NCBI GenBank assembly: GCA_034440575.1
Contig: JAOTOL010001636.1
Coordinates: 1,150,501-1,214,500, forward strand
Direction: 5' to 3'
Source: Imbricaverruca yamaguchii
Taxonomy: Eukaryota; Arthropoda; Thecostraca; Neoverrucidae
Length of the DNA: 64,000 nt
Of this stretch, positions 45,135 through 55,899 are shown one piece after another. Within the stretch, counting starts at the first letter, position 1. Every line of letters starts with the position of its first letter. A program made the translations under genes and the position numbers. The notes under the pieces are model-generated. The model had not been told where the DNA came from. It did not search any database and saw nothing but the letters and a program-made list of their open reading frames with translations.

Positions 45135-46040
45135 AAATACAAGGCTATCCAGGATTGAAGCTGCGGGAACGACGAGTGGACACATCAGCTCTTCTTCTCA
45201 GCGCGTCCTGATCTGGTCGGCAGAATGGTCTTGACCGGTCACCAAATGACCTGGTCGCGCGAGGCTGCAGGTCGGTCGGGTGGTGGCGTGCAGGAGGGAT
45301 CACCAGACTACTTTTGTGCTCCGGAGAACCAAACAATGCTCCAGTAATGCTCAGAATCTTCCACCCAGCACAGGAGTCTATGATTCCTTTACTATTGCAC
45401 GTCACGCAACGAGCACCACATTGCTTCGGGTGAGTGCGTTCACAGTGCATACATACCAATGAGGCGAGAGCCATCTGTCGGTTCCGTAAAGCACTTGAGT
45501 TGCAGTCGGTTCCGCGTGGCGTCCAGAGTCGTCGTCAGTCTGCTCAGGTCCCCACGCACTGAGTCGGCAGAGGCTGACAGCAGAGACTGTGTCAGGACAC
45601 TCAGAACGTCCACGGCCACCGGCCATCACCACCATGTCCCGCCAATTGGACGATTATCTCGTGACGGTGCTCCGGACGCCTCGGCGTGGCAAGAAGTGAG
45701 CCGGCTCATTGATTACCGGAGCTTAAAGGTACACCGACAGCGAGGTTCTGCGGTACCTGCCACAGTCGTCACAGAGACAGTCGTCAACAGAGTTAACGGT
45801 GAAATTTCACCCGTGATGCAGATTGCCAGCAAGAGTGCTGGCAGACGTATTCAAAATGATCAGTTGAGATCAGATCAATTGAGGGAAAGTTCGAGTACGT
45901 CACAACCTGTCGCACTACTCTCCGCCGAAGGCACTATGTCATACTCACGCGGCCAACGCATCTACAAGAGTACACCTACGAGCGGGACCAAATACACCGA
46001 TAATAAAGTCCACTACGAAAACCGATAGTCCACTTCAGTC
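45135..46040. other. HAUS8 intron, no feature assigned
   Basis: A GC-moderate open frame of 189 codons at 45459-46028 (+) lacks any recognised domain. Confidence 0.45.
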
Positions 46041-46069
46041 GGACCAAGCCGGTAGCGGGAGGGCCGGGT

Positions 46070-46360
46070 TCAGCAGCGGGAGGGTGGGGTTCAGCTGCGG
46101 AATGTGGGGTTCAGCTGCGGAGGGTAGGGTTCAGCTGCGGAAGGTGGGGTTCAGCTGCGGTGGGTTCAGCTGCGGAAGGTGGGGATCAGCTGCGGAAGGT
46201 GGGGTTTAGCTGTGGAAGGTGGGGTTGAGCTGCGGGAGGGTCAGGTTCAGCTGCGGAAGGTGGGGTTCAGCTGTGGAAGGTGAGGTTCAGCTGGGGAGGG
46301 TGGGGTTCAGCTGGGGAGGGTGGGGGTTCAGCTGCGGAGGGTGGGGTTCAGCTGCGGCCT
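46070..46360. repeat. 20-21 bp minisatellite abutting a HAUS8 donor
   Basis: GGTGGGGTTCAGCTGCGGAAG and variants, about 14 copies. On the minus strand the array starts within ten bases of the splice donor at 46363, and each unit reads CCGCAGCTGAACCCCACC. Confidence 0.93.
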
Positions 46361-46363
46361 CAC

Positions 46364-46550
46364 CGTTGACGGTGCTAAGCGCGTGGCCGACGTCACGGTC
46401 CAGCTGCACCATCTCGCGATACAGCGTCACCGCCTGCAGCTTGCGCTCCAGCTCCAGGCTCTCCTGGCACACGCGCTCCACCAGCTGACTCAGCTGGCGC
46501 GCCTGCAGCTGTGACGTCATGGCGTCAGCTGATGGTGGTGCGGCAGTGTC
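46364..46550 (-). CDS. HAUS8: HAUS8 exon: central coiled coil
   Basis: Minus strand; acceptor GTAATTTTAG, donor AACG|GTGAGG; 187 nt, phase 0 to phase 1. It encodes about 62 residues: a short DTAAPPSADAM linker and then a leucine heptad region with ARQLSQLVERVCQESLELER and KLQAVTLYREMVQLDRDVG. This fits the coiled coil after the QWRF-like region in HAUS8, through which the subunit joins the augmin complex. Its entry phase matches the exit of the exon at 55006, so the two may be spliced directly across an 8.4-kb intron holding gypsy element 2. Confidence 0.7.
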
Positions 46551-46903
46551 CTAAAATTACTTCACCATTAACTGTGTGGATGAAGAAACAAGTTGCTTGG
46601 GAATAGTGAAAGATTGGAAGAAACTAAAGGATTGCCACTTAAGGATTAAAAAAGCGGAATGCCTTCAGTCACATGCATTTTACATTACTTAGCAGTCGTG
46701 TGTATAATGACTGCCCACACATATGGCAAAATGGTAAAAACCTAAGACAAGGATGAAATAGCACAATTCAATTAACTGTGAATTTTCAGGCCACATGGTC
46801 AATTATTTTACACTGTGGTGGGGTGGTGGTGGTGGTGGGATGCACCGGTGGTGGACGGCCGCTGTCGATGCCACCAATTACTCACAGCTGGACGCAATAA
46901 CAG

Positions 46904-47106
46904 TTCTTGTTGTGCTCTTGTTACCTTTCCCTTCATTCCCTTTCCCTTATATATATTTCCAGAGTTGCGCTGCCAAAGCTCAAATATATGGCAGCACGCC
47001 ACGGTTCGCAGCCGAGACAAATACACAGTATACACCTTGAGGCCTGCGTGTTCGCTTCACTCCAGCGGCCAGGCACTGCGCAAGAAGTATCGGAGTTCCC
47101 AACACA
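46904..47106 (+). repeat. 5' LTR of gypsy element 2
   Basis: About 200 bp, starting TTCTTGTTG and ending CCCAACACA. It contains TATATATTTCC and matches 52419-52589 apart from short indels near the start and in the middle. Confidence 0.87.
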
Positions 47107-47248
47107 ACATGACGCGGTCAGGTTACTTGCGTTGAATGCGTGCACTTTGGATAGCTCGCAGCACACCCGGCAGTGGTGATAGAAAGTGTGAATAGTGCAA
47201 ATAGTGGTTTTGGAGCCGTGGTCGCGCCCATTCCACCACTGACTCGGC

Positions 47249-47926
47249 ATGCCAGGCGGATCAGAGGAGTCTCCAGGTGACAACGCCAGGGAGCAGAAGC
47301 CATCTGAGGTGGAGCTTCTCACTCGTATGCTACAACAGCAGATGGAGCACGCTGCGGCATCGGCACGGCGGGAGGAGCACCTGGCAGCTTTAATGGAGCG
47401 CGTATGGGCTGCTGGCCCGCCAACGGTGCCGCCCGGCTCAGCCCCCGACGGCCCAAGGACTGGCACCGCCGCTGATGCCCGACCTCGCCCGAGGCCGTCG
47501 GCCGCTGCCACCCCGGCACCCCGACTGACATCATCTGCCTTGCTACGGGAGTTTGAGGCATGGAGAAGTAAGTTCAGCGGATATTGTTTGCTCACAGGAA
47601 TCGACCAACGGACACACGCAGAGCAGAGAGCCGCTCTGCTGTCACTCCTGGACGATGACTGGGCTCGTGTAGTTCGGTTTGGACTCCCAATCTCGGACGT
47701 AGTTGGCATGGGTGACATTATCTCAGCCATGCACATGCATCTCAGGCGGCAGCGTAACGTCGTAATCTACAGGTGGGATTCCCATGTGCGTGTTCAGCAG
47801 CCTGGGGAGTCAGTGGACGACTTCATCTGCACGCTGAAAGAAATCGCGTCGTGCTGCGATTTCTACACACACTGCGTGGACGATCGGTTTCGTGACCATC
47901 TAGTCGTCGGTACTATCGATGACTAA
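47249..47926 (+). CDS. gypsy 2 gag, capsid part
   Basis: 225 codons. A proline/alanine-rich amino-terminal region (about 1-95) is followed by a capsid-like helical domain with FEAWRSKFSGYCLLTGID, QRAALLSLLDDDWARVV and ESVDDFICTLKEIASCCDFY. It would coat the element's RNA. The frame closes with a TAA-type interruption at 47924 before continuing at 47939. Confidence 0.82.
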   Translation: MPGGSEESPGDNAREQKPSEVELLTRMLQQQMEHAAASARREEHLAALMERVWAAGPPTVPPGSAPDGPRTGTAADARPRPRPSAAATPAPRLTSSALLREFEAWRSKFSGYCLLTGIDQRTHAEQRAALLSLLDDDWARVVRFGLPISDVVGMGDIISAMHMHLRRQRNVVIYRWDSHVRVQQPGESVDDFICTLKEIASCCDFYTHCVDDRFRDHLVVGTIDD

Positions 47927-47938
47927 GCTCGGCGGCGC

Positions 47939-49375
47939 ATGCTGGAGGTCCCCAACCTAACATTTCAGACAGCGACCGACATTTGTCGCGTGTCCGAAAA
48001 CTCGGCCAGCAACAGCCTGGAGATCTCCAAGTCGGCCAACCCCGCCCTGGGCAAGGTCACGCGACAGCGTTCCGACCGTAGCCGGCCGATGCACCGCGGC
48101 GCCGAGAGCAGGTCACCCGCCCCAGGCGGTAGGAAGTGTAACTGCTGTAGTGCGGCACAGCATGCTGACGCGCGGGACTGTCGCGCGAAAGGCCGCACCT
48201 GTCACTATTGTCATCAGAAGGATCACTTCTCGTCAGTTTGTCGACGAAGACAGGACAGCCGTGGCCGCGCACAGCGGACGACTATTATCAGCCGAGGCCG
48301 CGAGGGAAAACCAGTTGCCAGTGGTCCCCGACAGATGTCAGTAATATTTGCAGATCTGGACGAACATGCATCGCCACGCCAGGCAGACACGGCGAACAAG
48401 TGCATATCAGACGTGCTGCTGCAGGGCGTTCGCATTCGGCGGTCACCTCGGGTGAAGTTGCAGCTGCACCATCTCGATGGCAGCAAATATACAACCGTCT
48501 GGACGCCCGATACCAGTGCTGAGGTATCTGCAATGGGGGCGAGGATGGCCGAGTGGTTAAGGTGTCGGGCTATGGGTACCAAAGGTCCCGGGTTCGACTC
48601 TAGCGCCACTCAGGACATTTCCCAATCCCGCGGCCCACCGGCGAAACAGTGTGGGCGGCGCCATTGGCCGTGCATGTGCATAAAGTGTGTCGTGAACCAA
48701 CCAATAAACAAAGAGGTATCTGCAATGTCTGTGCGACAGGCAAAAGCGATGGGGGTGAAGATCAATGGCCTCGCCCCGTCCCCGTCAGCGCTGTGGACTG
48801 CTGACGGCCGCCAGGTGAAGACTGTTGGCGTGTGCAACATGAGACTTCAGTTGGATGACGTCACACGTACGGTCGAGGTTACAGTTCTGCGGGAGCTGCA
48901 TTCGCCGCTGCTGTCCTGGTACCACTGTGTCCAGCTGGGAATATTGCCGGACACGTTCCCGACACCGATCAAGCGCGCCTGCGACCATCCTGGATCGGAA
49001 ACGTCGATAAATCCGGATCCAAAGTTCTACTGCAAATCTGCATTGGAGTCGCCGCTGCCGAGTGCAGCGTGTGTAGACAGCACCGTCTACAGTCCAGCAT
49101 GCATGCCGAACCGACGCCGATCGAGCAGGCGTGCTGCAGCGGCTGCACAGCGAGAGCTGGACACTGCAGTCACTGCTGGCCAGCGTGATATGAACACGAC
49201 GGACACCAGACAGCCGCCCACGTGGCACCCCTCCTGTGATGCCGAGTGTGGAGGTGTCCCCTCTGTGGAAGTTCGACAGGCACATTTCGATGCTATGAAG
49301 GCCGACTGTTCGCACGTCTTTGACGTGACGTCCAGCTTACGAAAAATGGAGGGGAGCAGATGCGGATCGAGCTGA
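47939..49375 (+). CDS. gypsy 2 nucleocapsid and protease with an in-frame SINE
   Basis: 478 codons. It starts with the end of gag, then a C-rich knuckle region (CNCCSAAQHADARDC and CHYCHQKDHFSSVC). The retroviral-type protease follows with the active site TPDTSAEVSAM. Immediately after EVSAM the frame enters the SINE, reads through it as about 64 extra codons, and re-enters the protease at EVSAMSVRQAKAMG. The extra segment would almost certainly destroy protease folding. After 49375 the RT continues in another frame. Confidence 0.85.
   Translation: MLEVPNLTFQTATDICRVSENSASNSLEISKSANPALGKVTRQRSDRSRPMHRGAESRSPAPGGRKCNCCSAAQHADARDCRAKGRTCHYCHQKDHFSSVCRRRQDSRGRAQRTTIISRGREGKPVASGPRQMSVIFADLDEHASPRQADTANKCISDVLLQGVRIRRSPRVKLQLHHLDGSKYTTVWTPDTSAEVSAMGARMAEWLRCRAMGTKGPGFDSSATQDISQSRGPPAKQCGRRHWPCMCIKCVVNQPINKEVSAMSVRQAKAMGVKINGLAPSPSALWTADGRQVKTVGVCNMRLQLDDVTRTVEVTVLRELHSPLLSWYHCVQLGILPDTFPTPIKRACDHPGSETSINPDPKFYCKSALESPLPSAACVDSTVYSPACMPNRRRSSRRAAAAAQRELDTAVTAGQRDMNTTDTRQPPTWHPSCDAECGGVPSVEVRQAHFDAMKADCSHVFDVTSSLRKMEGSRCGSS
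48536..48712 (+). mobile_element. tRNA-derived SINE (family 1) inside gypsy 2
   Basis: A 177-bp copy, about 95% similar by eye to 4211-4388. The 15-bp direct repeats GAGGTATCTGCAATG at 48521-48535 and 48713-48727 are perfect, so the insertion is recent. Insert plus duplication is 192 bp, a multiple of three, and the SINE has no stop in this frame. Confidence 0.95.
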
Positions 49376-49405
49376 CCGACGACGCCGTGCCGCACGCTGT
49401 TCACT

Positions 49406-50290
49406 GTGCGCGACCCCGTGCCGCACGCTCTGTTCACCGCGCGGAACATTCCATTCTGCTGGAGGGAGGAGGTGCGCAAACAATTGGATGACCTCGTTGC
49501 CAAGGACGTCATTGAACCGGTGGAGCACCCCACGGCCTGGTGTCATCCCATCGTGGCGGTGGCGAAGCGGTCATCTGACGGTACGGTCTCAGGCTGTCGT
49601 ATCACCACGGACTTCACAAAGTTCAATCGCTTCGTGAGAAGGCCAGCATATCCAGTCCGATCACCGCACGATGCTGTGGCATCGACTGAAGGGAGATCCA
49701 TGCTCTTCAGCAAGATGGACAGCAAATCTGGTTACCACCAGGTTGAGATCCATGAGAGCGATCGTGACCTCACGTGCTTTATCACACCGTGGGGCCGGTT
49801 CCGTTACAAAAGGGCTCCTATGGGCCTCAGCTACGGCGACGTCTCCAACATGCATGGTGATGCAGTAGATCTTCCGAAAACATGCAATATTGTTGACGAT
49901 GTCCTGGCCTATGATTCTGACTACGGAAGTCATCTGAAGCATGTCTTCAACATCCTGAAGAGATGTGACCAGTATGGTATCACGCTGAACCCAGATAAGC
50001 GCGTGTTTGCCGAAGAGCAGGTGGACTTCTGCGGGTTCAGTATCAGCTCTGCTGGGTACACTGCTGATCAAAAGAAGGTCAAAGCCATCGCAGAGTTTCC
50101 GCAGCCCACCAACGTCACAGATCTGAGATCTTTCCTCGGTCTGGTAAATCAGCTCGGAGCATTCTCTACTGAAGTCGCCGCGGCGACAACTACTGAAGAA
50201 GAACGTGTGGATGTGGACTTCGGAGCAGACGAAGTCGTCCAACGAGGTGAAGCGGGCTCTGGTATCACCACCAGTACTCGACTTCTATGA
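49406..50290 (+). CDS. gypsy 2 reverse transcriptase
   Basis: 294 codons. Motifs: CRITTDFTKFNRFV, FSKMDSKSGYHQVEIHESD, FRYKRAPMGLS, and NIVDDVLAYD with the catalytic VDD. The connection region FCGFSISSAGYTADQKKVKA is followed by LRSFLGLVNQLGAFS. A frame change near 50205-50290 separates it from RNase H. A segment after YGDV appears shortened compared with typical RTs. Confidence 0.88.
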   Translation: MRDPVPHALFTARNIPFCWREEVRKQLDDLVAKDVIEPVEHPTAWCHPIVAVAKRSSDGTVSGCRITTDFTKFNRFVRRPAYPVRSPHDAVASTEGRSMLFSKMDSKSGYHQVEIHESDRDLTCFITPWGRFRYKRAPMGLSYGDVSNMHGDAVDLPKTCNIVDDVLAYDSDYGSHLKHVFNILKRCDQYGITLNPDKRVFAEEQVDFCGFSISSAGYTADQKKVKAIAEFPQPTNVTDLRSFLGLVNQLGAFSTEVAAATTTEEERVDVDFGADEVVQRGEAGSGITTSTRLL

Positions 50291-51104
50291 CCCCCGGCGC
50301 CGTACGGTTCTAGAGACTGACGCCGCTCGCCTCGGGGGCCTCGGATTCTGTCTCCGCCAGCAAGATGACGGTGGGCAGTGGCGCCTCGTCCAGAGCGGAT
50401 CCAGTTTCTTGTCTGAAACTGAGTCAAGATATGCCGTGATCGAGCTTGAGCTGCTCGCTCTGGTATCGGCATGGAAAAAATGTGCAACATATCTCACTGG
50501 CATGCAGCAGTTTGAAGTGATGACTGATCACCGTCCGCTCGTCCCGTTGCTAAACAGCAAAAGTCTGGCGGACATTGAGAACCCCCGGCTTTAAGGATTA
50601 CGTGAACGGTTGACACCCTTCAACTTCGTAACAGTATGGCGGCAGGGAAATCTTGACGCTGTGCCAGACGCTTTGTCCCGTGCTCCGGTAGACAACCCCA
50701 CCGAGAAAAACGACGAAGCGGAGCGAGATGTCGGTCACCAGATCGGCAGCCTGGTGAAGAGGTTAGTATCTGAGGTATTTGAAGACGGCGCTAGTACCTT
50801 CAAGGACATAATATTGATAGAAGTGAGAGCTGCCGCCGACAGGGATACAGAAATCATCGCGCTTCGAGAGGCAATTTTGGCTGGATTCCCGGAACATAAG
50901 TCACATTTGAACCCGATACTGCGGCCGTTCTGGGGTCTCCGAGACCGACTGGCGGTAGATGATGGCCTGGTGGTATGCGGCCAGCGGCTGGTCATACCTC
51001 TTAGTCTCCGCAGAGCCACACTGCAGAGGCTCCGCGCCAGCCATCAGGGGCTCGAGCGCACCAAGCGACGTGCCCGTCAAGATAATCTACTGGCCACGGC
51101 TTGA
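50205..51104 (+). pseudogene. gypsy 2 RNase H and linker to integrase
   Basis: RNase H: VLETDAARLGGLGFCLRQ, SRYAVIELELLALVSAWKK and FEVMTDHRPLVPLLNS. An in-frame TAA at 50592-50594 interrupts it where a glutamine codon is usual, and the frame continues as VWRQGNLDAVPDALSRAPV. Integrase begins near 51000. Confidence 0.83.
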
Positions 51105-52281
51105 GCAGGACATCGCCGACCTAATCGGTGCCTGCAAAACCTGCCAACTACGCCTGCCCAGCCAGCAGAGGGAGCCGTTGATGGTGCAGAAGACGCCTTC
51201 GATAATTTTCGAAGCAGCTTCAGCTGACTACTTCGCCTGGGCCGGCTACACGTTCTTGGTATACGTGGACCGCCTGCCCGGGTGGCCGTTCGTGTCACAC
51301 GTAGCTGGTGAGGCGACAGCGCGGGATCTGGTATCCAGTCTGCGCATCATGTTCGCCGCCACCGGTGTGCTCAGCGCGATGCGGACTGATGGTGGAACTC
51401 AGTTCACTGCTTAAGTCACCCGTGACTTCCTGCGACGATGGGGTGTGGACCATCACATTTCTACGCCTTACCACCCACAGTCAAATGGCCACGCGGAGAA
51501 TGCCGTCAAGTCCGTGAAGCGGCTCATCAAGAAAACCACCACGAGAGGTGACTTCGACACGGACGCATTCGCACAAGGGCTACTAGAACTTCGCAACACT
51601 CCACGAGCGGACAGCCGCTCACCAGCACAGGTGCTGTATGGGCATCCACTAAGATCAACAGTGCCAGCCCACCACCGTGCGTTTGCCGAGTGCTGGCAGC
51701 GGGCGGCAGACGAATGTGACGCTAAAGCCAATGAGCTACTTCAGCGCGCGACGACAAGATATAATGTCTCATCGCAACTAAAAACGTCGCTTCGTATCAG
51801 TCAGCGGGTCCTCCTTCAGAATCCGCGGTCCCGCATGTGGGACAAGGCCGACGTCGTCACTGGGTTTGGGAGGCGACCCGATTACCTCGTTCGATTGCCA
51901 AGTGGACGCATATACTGGCGGAACCGCCGGTATCTCCGCCCCCTGCAGTTTCCCATTACAGAGCGCACCGGGCAATACGGCGCACCACCTGCTGGGAGGT
52001 GCGGTGTGTCATCAGACAGTCACCAGGCGGCGCCTGTCACGCGACAGGAGGCGCCATCTGACGGAGCTCGGGTAGAACAGCGGGACACATCGTCAGCGCA
52101 CGACAGCCCGACGCACCGCCAACGCAGCTCGTCCCCCATCGGCCAGCCGGTAGCGCCGCCGGAGACACCTGATGTTCCTATGGACCGCGCCCCGCCTCCG
52201 CGGCAGGGGACCAGACGACGCGAAAAGCCCAAACGGCTATGCGTTAGGTGGGGAAAGAACCAATTGTACCACTACGAGTAA
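50959..52281 (+). pseudogene. gypsy 2 integrase
   Basis: The zinc-binding part includes IADLIGACKTCQLRLPSQQ. The core contains AMRTDGGTQFTA, closed by TAA at 51412-51414, then HISTPYHPQSNGHAENAVKS in the next frame. The end has the GPY/F-like module GRRPDYLVRLPSGRIYWRNR. The frame closes at 52281, shortly before the purine tract. Confidence 0.87.
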
Positions 52282-52418
52282 ACGGGTGGTCAATGGCTTG
52301 CAATTATTTTTTAGTTGCCTTTGTTGTTGTGAAGACGCGGTCGGTCTTTCAAGCTTGTCTTTGTTGTTTTTAAGACACTGTTAGCTGCAAACGTACCAGC
52401 GTCTTGGGGGAGGAAAGG

Positions 52419-52589
52419 TTCTTGTTACCTTTCCCTTAAATATATTTCCAGAGTTGCGCTGCCAAACCTCAAATATATGGCAGCACGTCACAGTTCGCAG
52501 CCGAGACAAATGCACAGTATACAGCCTGCGTGTTCGCTTCACTCCAGAGGCCAGGCACTGCGCAAGAAGTATCGAGAGTTCCCAACACA
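52419..52589 (+). repeat. 3' LTR of gypsy element 2
   Basis: Directly follows the polypurine tract. It shares CAGAGTTGCGCTGCCAAA, ATATATGGCAGCACG and GCCAGGCACTGCGCAAGAAG with the 5' LTR. Confidence 0.87.
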
Positions 52590-52599
52590 ACAGACGTAT

Positions 52600-53449
52600 T
52601 AACAGGAGCGGACTATATGTTTAGCTGTGGGGTGATCACCGCAATGCCAAATTGCGTATCACAAATATGAATGGGATTACATGGCACACTCAATGCGATG
52701 GCACGGTAAAAATGAAGCCACATATTGCTTCCGCTACACTTGTGTGACAAGGCGTGAGCGACAACATAATGTATGACATAGATACCATTGAAATAGCATT
52801 GCATCCATGATTGTTGCATGGAATGGAGGGGCGAAGAACAACCATGATTGTTGCCTATGCTAAAAAGCTACTACTTCACAAATCATAATGTCACTTAGCG
52901 TGACTAAAATCCACCATCTTGGCTCAGTTAATTCCAGAAGTGGAAGTAACATGGGGAAAAATGGTGGTACATTATCTACCGCAAAACGTATTTTCATGGT
53001 TCAAACACCGCAATGAAACGCCTCAAATGCACAGTACTCTGTCTCCACTAACTTGAAGGACCTGTGCCTATTGACTGATCGGGTGGAGAGCTTCCCCCCC
53101 CCCCCGAGGATTCTCAGGCGAACCAACAATTGTATCGTAAAAACGGCGATGTGTTCCTGGTAACGTAATCTACATTTCTGGAGAAGAAAAGCTTTGAAAG
53201 TTTGATATAGGCGGGCGCATGAAACTATAGCAAGGAAATCAGAAATTTGCTAAAACTGCTTACCTGCCCAAATATACAACATGATCTGCTTATATTTACT
53301 TTTTTCAAACTAAATGCTTCATCTCGTGAAGCTACATCCCTTTCACCATACGGATATGTTCATAGTAATTCCGACTTTTTGTTTTTCTTCACTCACATGT
53401 GTTGGCTATAATTTGTCAAGTTACCAAACTCCCCAAAATGCAATGCCAG
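52600..53449. other. HAUS8 intron, nothing seen
   Basis: AT-rich with a C run at 53095-53105. Confidence 0.5.
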
Positions 53450-53600
53450 GGAGCATCACATCAGCGGAGTTATGCGCCGATGTCACCAGCGTCCGCGCGC
53501 GCCACCGGCCCCACCACCGACCACAACATCTCGGCCCTGGCCGGCCCCGCAGAGACTGCTGGCCAGCTGACGCTGCACCGGCCACTCTCCGACTGCTCTG
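53450..53600 (+). other. GC-rich island, possible exon of unknown gene
   Basis: On the + strand GCAATGCCAG and CTCTG|GTGAGC bracket 151 nt with an open frame rich in Pro, Ala, Thr and Ser. I do not recognise a protein, and the strand is opposite to HAUS8. A (GGC)7 run lies nearby at about 53797-53817. Confidence 0.2.
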
Positions 53601-55005
53601 GTGAGCCACTCTGGTCCCGGGCCCACAGACCTCACATCGGCACCACCTTTACCGGCGTGGCGGCGCATGCGCCCGAGGCTTGACGCCTAATAAGCGGAGG
53701 TCTGGGGTGTGCCTTCGCCACAGCAGTTGCTCTGTGCGCTACCTACACTGACCCAGCGCAGTGCCCGACTGGCTGACCTCCCCACCGCTGGCGACGGCGG
53801 CGGCGGCGGCGGCGGCGGTTGCTCACGCTACGGCCCCCTCTCACCTGCACAGCCAGTGCCCACTGCTATCTTACGCCAGACTCCTACATATTGTTCCTCT
53901 ATCGTACTTCTTCGCTTTGTTTCATTCTTAATGATACCCCAGCAACTCCCACAACTCAAACAGCAACATTATTGCGTCCAGCCATGTCGTCTACTCTGTT
54001 ATTTGTCCTAAAAGCAAAAGCCCCTTGTAGGTGCCACTTACGTAAAACCCCGCGGGTCCCCTGTGCTGGTACCATGCAACACTGTACACATAAAAATCAA
54101 TACATTTCGGTGAAAGCAGGTCCAAATTTCTTTGGTTTTATGTACCCGCAGAACCAAACCCAGCCACGCCACCGCATCCATTTTGCATCCGCCCTTGCTA
54201 AGGACAAAGGTTGTAGTTTATGGGCTCACCGACTGCATAGGTCGTATAGCTAAGCATGCAAGTTCTAAACTTTCAAACACCTTAAGCAGTAGCCCTACAA
54301 TATGTGTTGCAAAGTTATAGGTTGTCAAGTAATGTTTGAAGACAATTTGAGGGAATCGACAAAGGAAGACACCAGTCTCCATTGGCCTTCCTCCCAAGGT
54401 ACCTGGAGCCGCTCATGACGAAGATGCACTCACGAAGTTCTGTTGAACTTTTCCAAATACGCCACAATCGTTCGTGTAGAACCATTAATTATGAATATCA
54501 CTAACCACATGGGCTTCCGTAATACAACTTTGATCGTTATCAATTATGGGCATGACTTTGGCAAGCATATGTACTATGAGCTATAAATGCAAGCTAAGGC
54601 AAACGGCTTCTCAAAATTGGCTGCGTATTTCGGGAAAGAATGGTATCATACTTTGAAGAATAGACGCCAAAAGCCATGCATGTTATGACGTGAAACAACA
54701 AAACTGACGAAGTATTCCGAACAGACGTTTGAAAACTCGCTCCTGACCAGACCAAAAACAATGCACCATATGCAAAAAGATGCTGATAAAAGTCATCAAG
54801 TTTCAGGATGATCGCTATGACTATTATACAACGACTGCAAATAAAAAGCCACTGCGGGAGTCGAGGAACACTTTGCACCTCATCCTGCAATATGATTAAA
54901 TACATGTATTAGTGAACCATGCCCAAACAGATCCATCACCAAAACCGTTCTCGATACAGGGGATCTTCGAAAGGAAATAACATTCGCCGTGCACGGTGAC
55001 CTTAC

Positions 55006-55125
55006 GTTGAGCACGGGCGCCTCCTCGCTGATGGACTTTTCGGTCATGCGGCAGAGGTACTGCCACTGCAGGTACTGGTTGTACAGTATCTCGTGCTCAG
55101 GCAACTGGTCCACGTCGCCGCCCGC
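55006..55125 (-). CDS. HAUS8: HAUS8 exon with QWRF-like motif
   Basis: Minus strand; acceptor CGTCCGTGTGCAG, donor CTCAAC|GTAAGG; exactly 40 codons, phase 0 to 0. It encodes LPEHEILYNQYLQWQYLCRM and then TEKSISEEAPVLN. The pattern LYNxYLQWxYL is the QWRF-type motif at the start of the conserved coiled-coil domain of HAUS8 and the plant AUG8 family, the strongest family marker here. HAUS8 is the augmin subunit that contacts microtubules and so places gamma-tubulin on spindle fibres. An 83-bp tandem duplication follows upstream at 55130-55290. Confidence 0.8.
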
Positions 55126-55129
55126 CTGC

Positions 55130-55290
55130 ACACGGACGGGGGCCGGTTACCTCTCACTGCGTCCACCACCGGCCGGACAGTCTACACACTGCACTGGCGC
55201 CTCTCCGTCTGTACACAGACGGAGGCCGGTTACCTCTCACTGCGTCCACCACCGGCCGGCCAGTCTACACACTGTACTGGCGCGGCTGTC
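55130..55290. repeat. 83-bp tandem duplication next to a HAUS8 acceptor
   Basis: GGCCGGTTACCTCTCACTGC and the following 40 bp occur at about 55141 and 55224. The duplication carries a second copy of the CTGTGTACAG-type acceptor region. Confidence 0.85.
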
Positions 55291-55609
55291 CCTCCGCCTG
55301 CCAGTAATATGCCTTATTGGCATCGTGCGCTGACACAATTCAAGACAACAACCCAAACCATCCCAAACCAACAAACACTGCAACTCTTGCTTCGGTTTAG
55401 CTATTAACGTTCGACAATATCGTGGAAATGGACTGCCTAAGAAATCCAAAAATTTTCGCAAGTGTAAACAAGCATTGGGTTCTTAAACCCAGACGAAATA
55501 CTTTTGAAGTAGCATTCTACAACACACTTGACTGACTAGTTCGCTAAGAACAGAAGGCCGAGCGCCCTCAAATTTGGCTTAATTGCCATGAATTCCCTCC
55601 TTCGCAAAC

Positions 55610-55713
55610 CTGTGCTTTGGTTGCATCCAAGGCACGCATGGGCTTCGCCTTCAAGGTGGCAGACTTGCTAGCTTCCTTCATTTTCTTCACAACTTTCTGT
55701 CTGTCGGCCTTAT
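55610..55713 (-). CDS. HAUS8: HAUS8 exon, basic linker
   Basis: Minus strand; acceptor ATATCCTAATGCAG, donor GCACAG|GTTTGC (a weaker donor); 104 nt. It starts with two bases completing a codon, then reads KADRQKVVKKMKEASKSATL and KAKPMRALDATKAQ, ending in phase 0 exactly as the QWRF exon requires. The lysine-rich composition suits the microtubule-binding N-terminal half of HAUS8. The exon at 58494 ends in phase 2, so one more exon is expected between 55714 and 58493. Confidence 0.68.
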
Positions 55714-55899
55714 CTGCATTAGGATATAAGGTCAGTGGCTCCCGTCGGGCCAAACTATACACACATTCAGCGAACACCATTGCAGTCTTCTCGAGACTAT
55801 TCAAACAGTTAAAAACCGTTCACCCCTGGAATATGTTGATAACATCAAATGCGGTTGGTGTGCAGTTATTATGTCGCCCAATGTAAGTCTAACACAATC

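Larger units (their letters stand above)
46904..52589 (+). mobile_element. Ty3/gypsy LTR retrotransposon 2, inside a HAUS8 intron
   Basis: LTRs at 46904-47106 and 52419-52589 flank gag, protease, RT, RNase H and integrase on the + strand, antisense to HAUS8. ACAG at 46900-46903 and 52590-52593 is a plausible 4-bp target duplication. A purine tract GGGGGAGGAAAGG (52406-52418) precedes the 3' LTR. The coding region has only a few stops and frameshifts, so it is younger than element 1. Confidence 0.9.

Noticed and set aside
45459..46028. 189-codon + ORF
   Set aside because: Lies in a HAUS8 intron, no domain recognised, no splice or repeat evidence.
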